From positions 6,086,001 to 6,150,000 of the forward strand of contig NC_084682.1 in NCBI RefSeq assembly GCF_028389875.1: 64,000 nt of DNA, given 5' to 3'. A program made the position numbers and the translations under genes. Position 1 is the stretch's first letter. Each line of letters opens with the position of its first letter. The notes under the pieces were generated by a model. The model had not been told where the DNA came from. It made no database searches and saw only the letters and a list, made by a program, of their open reading frames with translations. Positions 57,701-64,000 of this stretch are shown here, piece after piece. Source of the DNA: Rhea pennata (lineage: Eukaryota; Chordata; Aves; Rheiformes; Rheidae).

Positions 57701-59163
57701 GGGAGGGCAGAGTACAGACCACATCACTGACCTCCCCCCAGGAGCAGCACTGTGTCTTGGTTGAGAAGGCACCGCTTGCTTGTGTCCTTCACTCTCAGGC
57801 TGCTTTCAAGATCCTAGAAGAAAGTGAGAAATACTGAAATCATATCTAGCCCAAGGTGCTGGTTGTGCTTAGTGATGGCGGGTAAGGTCAATACCTTCTT
57901 TTTTGCTGTAACGAACACCTTTCCATTTTCCACTGTTACCTGAAGGGATGAAAGCAGAGTGCGTTTCAGCGCCGTGCTCGAGGCGTGGTTGCAGGAGCGC
58001 TCCTGAGCAGCTCTGCTCGAGCCAGCATACTGCTCCATGCTTTCTGGGCACACAGGGAGTGAGGGCATGGGCAGGGGGTCTGGCTTGGTGCTGCTGCTAG
58101 TGCGGGGTAACAGTGAGCTGCCACGCAGTTTAGAGCCTGGAGGGAAAGGTCTGGGACACAAAGCTAGACACCCCCTGGGAAGAAGCAGGGTGAGGGAGTC
58201 CAGCTCTAAGGAGCAAGGATCAGGTGCCGCTGGGTGTTCGTGGTGGCCCCGCTCCACTCAGCTGAACATCGGTCTCGGTGATGCCAGGGCGAGCTGTGGC
58301 AGCTCCTGTTGGTGCCAACGAGCTTGCTAGTTTTTCTCCTCATCCAGGACCACTCAGGAAAAGGTACCAATCTTGGTTTTGTTTTGTTTTTGTTTGTTTG
58401 TTTGTTTGTTTGTTTAACTTTCCTCTCCCAAAAGAGCTGTGCTGGCTCTGCGGCATGCAGGAGTGCCAGGGGGTTATGCGAACCGAGGAAACCATCCCTC
58501 GAGCAGCAACGCGTACCCAGAGCGTGGCGTTGGGAAGGGCGCCCCGAGCGCTCGCGGGAGCGAGCGGGGGAAAGCGGGTGGAGGTTTGCAGCATGAGGGG
58601 GACGCGGGCACGGCGTCACCTTAAAGCGGGGAAGACAGTCCAGGGCAGGGTACTCCTCGATATCGCCGGTTTTGATGTTAAAGCAGGCGCCGTGCCAGGG
58701 ACAGCGCAGCCGGTTGCCTTTCAGGACGCCTGCGATTAAAAGGAATAAAACCCCGCGTTAGCCGAGTCGAGCCGGGGGCTCTCGGCTGCGGGGCGGGAGG
58801 GGGGGCATTACCTCTGCTGAGCGGGGCGCCATAGTGGGGGCACCTGCTGCCCAGGGCGCTGAACTCGCTCCTGTTCCTCACCAGCAGCACGGTGTGGCCG
58901 GCCACCTCGGCCTCCCGGAGCCTGTGGGAGAGGCGGATGGGGAGGTGTGGGGTGGCCAGGGCTGGGGGACGACATGGCGGCGCGCCCACGACATGGCGGC
59001 GCGGTCGCCATGGCGACGCCTCCCGGCCTCCCGCCACCGCCGCCGCGGCCACCACAGGCCTCATGGCGCGGGGCTGGGGCCTCCCGTGGCCCGGCACTCA
59101 CTCGCCGTCCCTGATGTCGGCCTCCTCGCAGACCTCGGCCGTGACGGTGTCTCCACAGTCCAT
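51774..59163 (-). CDS. AIFM3-like (probable AIFM4) Rieske and FAD/NAD(P) oxidoreductase, complete, 18 coding exons
   Basis: This is an apoptosis-inducing-factor family flavoprotein of the AIFM3 type. Coding exons are 59102-59163, 58812-58921, 58620-58729, 57895-57939, 57732-57813, 57485-57597, 56980-57066, 56406-56497, 56050-56180, 55338-55453, 54825-54896, 54448-54511, 53934-54010, 53735-53852, 53163-53261, 52604-52679, 51948-52052 and 51774-51816. They total 1602 nt, or 533 aa in one frame. An N-terminal Rieske [2Fe-2S] domain shows both ligand pairs (CPHYG and CPWHGACFN). An FAD fold (LLLGGGVAALVCAETLRQEG) and an NAD(P) fold (MIIGASFIGMEIAAFL) follow. The second FAD motif is VFAAGDVVSFP and the C-terminal domain holds ASLNYDPMVS. 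The last 43-nt exon (IPWLTHT) aligns with the AIFM3 end SWLTGKGS. Many intron positions and residues differ from AIFM3, so a separate paralogue is likely. Start MDCGDTV is one of two options (see findings). Confidence 0.9.
58378..58417. repeat. (GTTT)n microsatellite
   Basis: About eight tandem GTTT units in the intron between the third and fourth coding exons of the AIFM3-like gene. A simple repeat. Confidence 0.9.
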
Positions 59164-59990
59164 GCCGGCGGGGCCTGCGGGCAGGCGGAGGGACGGCAGT
59201 GATGGCGGCGCCCGGAGTGCGGCCTTCCTGCTCCCCAGCGCCGGGGCGCCGCCGCCGTTCCTCCTGGCCGGCGGCAAAACCCCGAGGCTGCTCCTGGGCG
59301 TCCAGCCGGAGCAGCGATGACGCTGGGGAACGACCCGCACAGAAAACATGCATTTCTCCACTTTTTTTTTCTCCCTTTATCACCAAATTTGAAGCCCGTT
59401 CTGCAGTGCCAGGGTTTTTATGGGCGCTAGCTGCCATAAATGCAGGTAAGCCCTGCCTTAGACAGCTTCCCACCTAAAAAAATTAGGCAAAAAAACTCAT
59501 TATTGGTGTTCCTCCGGCCTTAGCAAGCCGTTTGTTAGCCACAGCTGTGGGGAAAGGTTGCTTTCCTCTCTGTTTCAGAGGGAGAAAAAAAAAAAAGGAA
59601 AGAAAAGCCAAGCACAAAAGGCTCTGTGTCGGAGGCTGCGTTGGTGTTCGCAGAACAGGCGAGAAAAGAGACGCCGCGAGGTGCAGCACCAACAGCTCGC
59701 TGCCGTGCCGCGCGCCGCGCCGGTGCCGTCCGCCCTCCCCTCCCCGGGGAAGCGCCCGCAGCTACTCACGCGCTCCCGCCGCCCGGCCGCAAAGCCCGCT
59801 GCCGTCCGGGCGCTCGCGGCGAGAACGCGCCTGGCCGCCGCGCCGCCGGCCCGCGTCCGCGCTGATGCTCCCGGGAAGTCGGGCGATGCCTCGGCGCCGG
59901 GCAGGAGCCGGAGGTGGGCGCCCTGGGCAGGAGCCCGGCGTGGGAAGGAGCCGGCCCGCGGTGCTTATTCGCTTTCTGCAATTGGTTTGG
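58590..59990 (-). promoter_or_regulatory. CpG-rich 5' region and promoter of the AIFM3-like gene
   Basis: The first coding exons lie in CpG-rich DNA. A strong acceptor (CTGCCCGCAG) opens the start-codon exon at 59174, and a donor (GCGC then GTGAGTAG) ends an upstream exon at 59770. So transcription should begin at or beyond 59.8 kb. A CCAAT box on the minus strand (59981-59985) would suit a start near 59.9 kb. Extent is approximate. Confidence 0.6.
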
Positions 59991-61666
59991 CGCATCATTT
60001 TTTTCTTTGGGGTTCGCCCGGGGTTTAGAAACTGCTTGCGAAAGCGCTGAGGTCGCTTAGGAGCTATGCCACAGGCGTGGTGCGGAGGCTGGGAGGCATC
60101 GCGTGCAACCTCGCTGGGGAAACGAAAGCCGGGTAACTAGTTTTACCCCCTCCCATTACCCCCTTTTTCTTTCTTGAAATGTGCTGTAGCTCAGCACACT
60201 GTAGTTTTGCATTACTCCTTTTTATGTATTTCTATAACATTTTAAAGGATTTAACTCATTTTTTTTGGTCCCTCCAGCTCCTGTTGATTTTAATGGGTGT
60301 GAAGCATTCAGTACCTCTGCAAATGACTTATATACAAATTCTGCTTCTGCACGTATCAGTTTTGATTAGCCGATGGCCAGGCACTGGGGTCCTATTGCTG
60401 TCTGAGCAGCGAAGACATTAGCTAAGCCTTACCAAAAGCAATACGCTACCTACCCTGGTCACTGTGCTATTTTTGCAACAGAGTGGGAGTTGCAAAAATG
60501 GGAGTAACGCCTACACTGTTCATGTCTACTCCAGTTTTTGTCTATATTTCACAGTCATTATGTCTGAAAACCTTACAATGTGCCTCAAAAGCTGGGGGGG
60601 GGAGAGTTTCTCAGCGTGTTTTTACCATCTCCCTTGCAGTGGCAGAGCTTTGCAGGGACCAACTTTTTGGAGCGCAACCCGGCCGCAAGCCCGATGTATG
60701 GGGCATGGGCAAACGAAAATCCATCGCTGCGTCTTGCGGTGGGCACGGCCCGGAGGAAAGGACGTGCGCGTGGGCATCCTGCGAGCGTGAGGTGAAGCTG
60801 CCTGGTCCTGGGGATCTGATCCAAGCCAGCTATTTGCAACGCTGCTCGCCGTGGAGGATGAGCCGTCGGTGCCCATTCCTCTGGGGCCGTGCAATATAAG
60901 GAGCGAGCGCAGCCCGAGTGTGCTGCCTGCCCGTGATGGGCACAGGTGGGAAGCGTTTTTCTCTCTCGGTGTCAACAAGCAGCTTTGCCTTCTGGCCAGG
61001 AGCCTGAGCATGAAGCAATTTGGCTGCTGAAGGGCTCTGTTTAATCTCTGTAATTATTCTCCAGAAGCAAGTTCCCACGTGGAGATGCAACAGCCCCCGT
61101 GGCGGCTTTCTCTGACTCAGCAGAATTTGCTGAAAAACGCCATTTGCTGAAAAATGCCTACAGACGACAACCGCAGCGCTCCCGCAAAGTGGCAGGTACA
61201 ACGGCTGACGCCCGGCTTTGGGACGAGCCAGGTGGCACTTGCTTCGGTGCCACGTGGTGACTTCTGCACTGCAGCTAATTTGGCTGCTGGCTGCAGCTGA
61301 GCCTGCCAGCCTCAGTGGCAGGCGAATGACTTTTGAACAGTGCAAAGGGAGGAAGAAGAAACAAAATCCTCTCCTCTGACAGTGATAAAGACAACGGCAA
61401 AGGATTCCTAACCTGTCAGGAAAATATAAAAAAGCATTGACCATAACAGTAGAGGCTCGAGACTAGCCTCTGCTTCCCTGGCAGCTAGTGCCCGGGAGCA
61501 CACAGAGATGCAAGAGGCACTCAGGGGATTCAGGGAATGGGATGGTGTTGGAGGCAGATTTTCTTGAATACACTTAGTAAGTGTCTTTTGACCCTTTATT
61601 AGGTAACCCAGAGCTAGCTATTCAGAGTGGTTCAGACCTTTGTAAAACAGAGCAGGATTAAAATTA

Positions 61667-61694
61667 GAAAGGAAGGAAGGAAGAGGAAGGAAGT
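61667..61694. repeat. Short GGAA-rich tract
   Basis: Four or five imperfect GGAA units. A simple repeat, with ETS-core words by chance. Confidence 0.6.
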
Positions 61695-63776
61695 GGTGCC
61701 CTCAAGCCCCAACAGCACACAGGTAAGCACAAGCAGTCTCTTAAAGGACCTGCCGTGGGTGTTTGGGCTGGCTCACACTTGCTGATGAGCTGGCCTCATA
61801 TTTTACTAGATCTCTTCCATTTTTCTGTGTCTTTCCAGCATTGCCTGCACTCCAGAAAATTCAGGTTCATAAGCAAAGATTTAGTGGAGGTAGCTCTCCT
61901 CCCTTCACATCCCTATTCCCATCAGCCAGCCTAGCACATTTTTTCACTCTATAACAGAGCTGTGGCTTTGTAGATGTATAGTTGTCCCTCCTCTACTTTG
62001 CCCCCAGCTTGAAGAGGTCACCGTCTTTTCCTGTCTTAGAAGACCTGCTGATTTTAACCGAGTATTACATACAGAGTCAAATATTATGGAAGAACGTTTA
62101 GGTGCAGGAAGAGGAAGCAAGGTAAAACTGTAGCAGAGCTGAAGTGATTAATGGGACATTGCTCTCAGAACAGCTCTGTTTGTGATATTAATACTGAGAG
62201 AATTCAGAAGGGAATTCAGCCGCAGGAGAAGCAGCTATGAAACTCCTGCACTTATATTCCTGATGCAGCAGTGACTGAGGGGCCTTGGCAACGTGCAGTG
62301 CTGCATGCTGGGGGTGGGGGGAGGTTGGGTGCCTGAGGCATGCTTCCACCTTGCTGGGTTCGTACTGAACCTGTCTGAATTGCAAAAACAGGTAGTATCA
62401 TAAATACCCCATGACTGTGCATTTAACCAGAAAGCACATAGATATCTATCAGGAATTACTTAAGCTTCAGAATGGTAAAAAGTGTTCCTTCAGAAGAGGA
62501 AAAAGTGTTTATCCCACAGGAGAAGAAGATGGAGAAGGAAATATTTAGTGTAAATGGATTTACTTATAGGGTAAGAATAATTATATGTGCTGTTTCATAT
62601 ATTCTTCCTGAGCATTCATGTCTGGCCATACGAGATGGGATATTAGGCAGGAGGGATACCTGACTGCACATTTCTCTGTTCTTCTGACACATGAGGAAAG
62701 GAGGAACCTGGAACCTTACTAATAGCAGCAGGTAAAAAAAATCCAATGGACAAATTTGGGGGATATCAGATCCTAAGACTGTGGGAGAAACATAAGGAAT
62801 TGAGTATGCTGCTGTGATCACAGGGCTTGTGCCTGTATCACTGCTGTGTAAGACATCACAAGGGCTCTGGAGCTTTGCAGAGTTGTGGGAAAGGTCCCAC
62901 CTGTGGCCACAGGTAGTAGTCATGCTGTGTATTTGTCAGTAGTGGAGAAGATGCTTGCAAGACTGAAAGCAACAGAAAAGCAGAAGCAGTCATGTCTGTC
63001 AGTGGAAATGGTTTTTATTCCTTGGTATAGCTGTGCAACTGGAGAGAAAGGAGAGGGCTCATTCTTTGCCCAGCTAGAATGTAACAGACGGTCCAGCTGA
63101 GCCACCAGCATCCTTAGGTATGCTACACTGTTCTCGCAGGTTTCTCCTACGGGTTCTTTGCACCAAATCCTGAGCAAAGAGCCTTCCAGTCCAGAGGAAA
63201 GAGAAGAGAATCTCCTGACAAAATAACTAGAGTCTCCAGAAGGCCCAGTTCACTTTGACCCAGCAAAGATTTAATCCTGCCACGGGCTGGTTTAACATGT
63301 AGGCCAAGCAGGCTGTGCATGGGTGGTTCTGGGTCTCTGCTGAGCGGGTTATTCCTGCACTCCAGGCTGTGAAAGGGACTGTGCCAGCATGCTGCACGCG
63401 GCCGGGCAGGGACAGGCAGCTGGCTGCTGGGAGCACAATACCCTGGCTCTGCAAAGCTCGCAGGGGATAGTGTATTATTTAAGGAGCAGTCTCCCTAAGG
63501 GTCAGTAAAGGCATCCCTGTCTGGACAGCAGGATGCACGCAGGGCTGTTCAAAATGCTGCAGAAAGGAACAGGAGTGTTTTCCCCTTGCAGGGACGAGCT
63601 CACAAGCTGGAGCAGAGGGACTGGACAGACTGCAGTGCAAAGCTAAACTACTTCTCCAGCCAGACAAGATCAAGGCCCGAGATCAGTGGTTATGTGATGC
63701 ACGCTTTGGTATTTCTTGCATTAAATCCTTCGCTTCGGGCTGTGTGGGGGAAAATGGAGCTACAGACCAGGAAAAA

Positions 63777-63782
<6 letters not shown>

Positions 63783-63808
<26 letters not shown>
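63783..63808 (+). repeat. A-homopolymer (26 nt)
   Basis: A pure run of 26 A, preceded by a shorter A run. It could be a decayed retroposon tail, but no body is recognised to its left. Confidence 0.75.
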
Positions 63809-64000
63809 GGCTCAGCGCTGCCAGTTCTGTCAGAAACCCTTCACCTGCTCACCATGCTCAGGAACTCATGTGCCTTTTTCCTGTGGCTAAGGCAAGTACA
63901 TCCATGCTGCCACCTGGAATTTATTCAGGCTCCCACAGGAACAAGGTGCTCCTGGTTGTGAGGGGTGAGCACTTGGGTGTGCAATGATTTCAGCAGTCTT

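Larger units (their letters stand above)
60000..64000. other. Right-hand 4 kb, no gene recognised
   Basis: Mixed-composition DNA upstream of the AIFM3-like gene. I found no exon of a known protein, no RNA gene and no named transposon. A frame-open stretch near 60.5-60.9 kb is GC-rich and may be regulatory. Confidence 0.35.

Noticed and set aside
59098-59361. Upstream in-frame extension of the AIFM3-like start exon, free of acidic residues
   Set aside because: A strong splice acceptor ends at 59175, so this stretch is most likely intron. The alternative extension through the upstream exon is listed as a finding instead.
63586-63987. 133-codon frame at the right edge
   Set aside because: It reads through a long A-homopolymer giving poly-Lys and shows no similarity.

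Overview
The window is vertebrate nuclear DNA, most likely from a bird or another sauropsid on a GC-rich, compact chromosome. The reasons are short introns, GT-AG splicing throughout, very GC-rich promoters, few repeats, remnants that look like old CR1-type LINEs and MIR/CORE-SINEs, and proteins close to but distinct from their mammalian orthologues. I rebuilt exons by hand from splice sites, reading phase and remembered human protein sequences. Every complete coding model keeps one open frame across all junctions.

The left two thirds is the conserved block found at human 17p13.3, here with RPA1 at the left. Order and strand are: RPA1 (-, first five coding exons, running off the left end), SMYD4 (+, ten coding exons, 802 aa), SERPINF1/PEDF (-, seven coding exons, 417 aa), SERPINF2/alpha-2-antiplasmin (-, eight coding exons, 513 aa), WDR81 (-, ten coding exons, about 1914 aa, 5' non-coding exon inferred) and the miR-22 locus (+). 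RPA1 and SMYD4 share a divergent CpG promoter with 228 bp between start codons. SMYD4 and SERPINF1 converge tail to tail. SERPINF1 and SERPINF2 are a tandem duplicate pair with nearly the same exon plan. WDR81 and the miR-22 host RNA diverge from a GC-rich region of about 5 kb (42.4-47.3 kb) that carries several CCAAT boxes, an E-box, an ERE/CRE-like element and a perfect 19-bp inverted repeat resembling ZNF143 sites.

The right third holds a complete minus-strand gene of 18 coding exons (51.77-59.16 kb). It encodes a Rieske [2Fe-2S] plus FAD/NAD(P) oxidoreductase of the AIFM3 type, probably the fourth vertebrate AIF relative called aifm4 in fish. As far as I remember the human map, no such gene lies beside human MIR22HG, so this is the least expected gene of the window. 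From 60 to 64 kb I recognise no gene.

The genes are not one pathway. They cover ssDNA binding (RPA1), lysine methylation (SMYD4), secreted serpins (SERPINF1, SERPINF2), endosome maturation and autophagy (WDR81), a microRNA (miR-22) and a redox flavoprotein. No virus-derived element, CRISPR array or tRNA gene was recognised.
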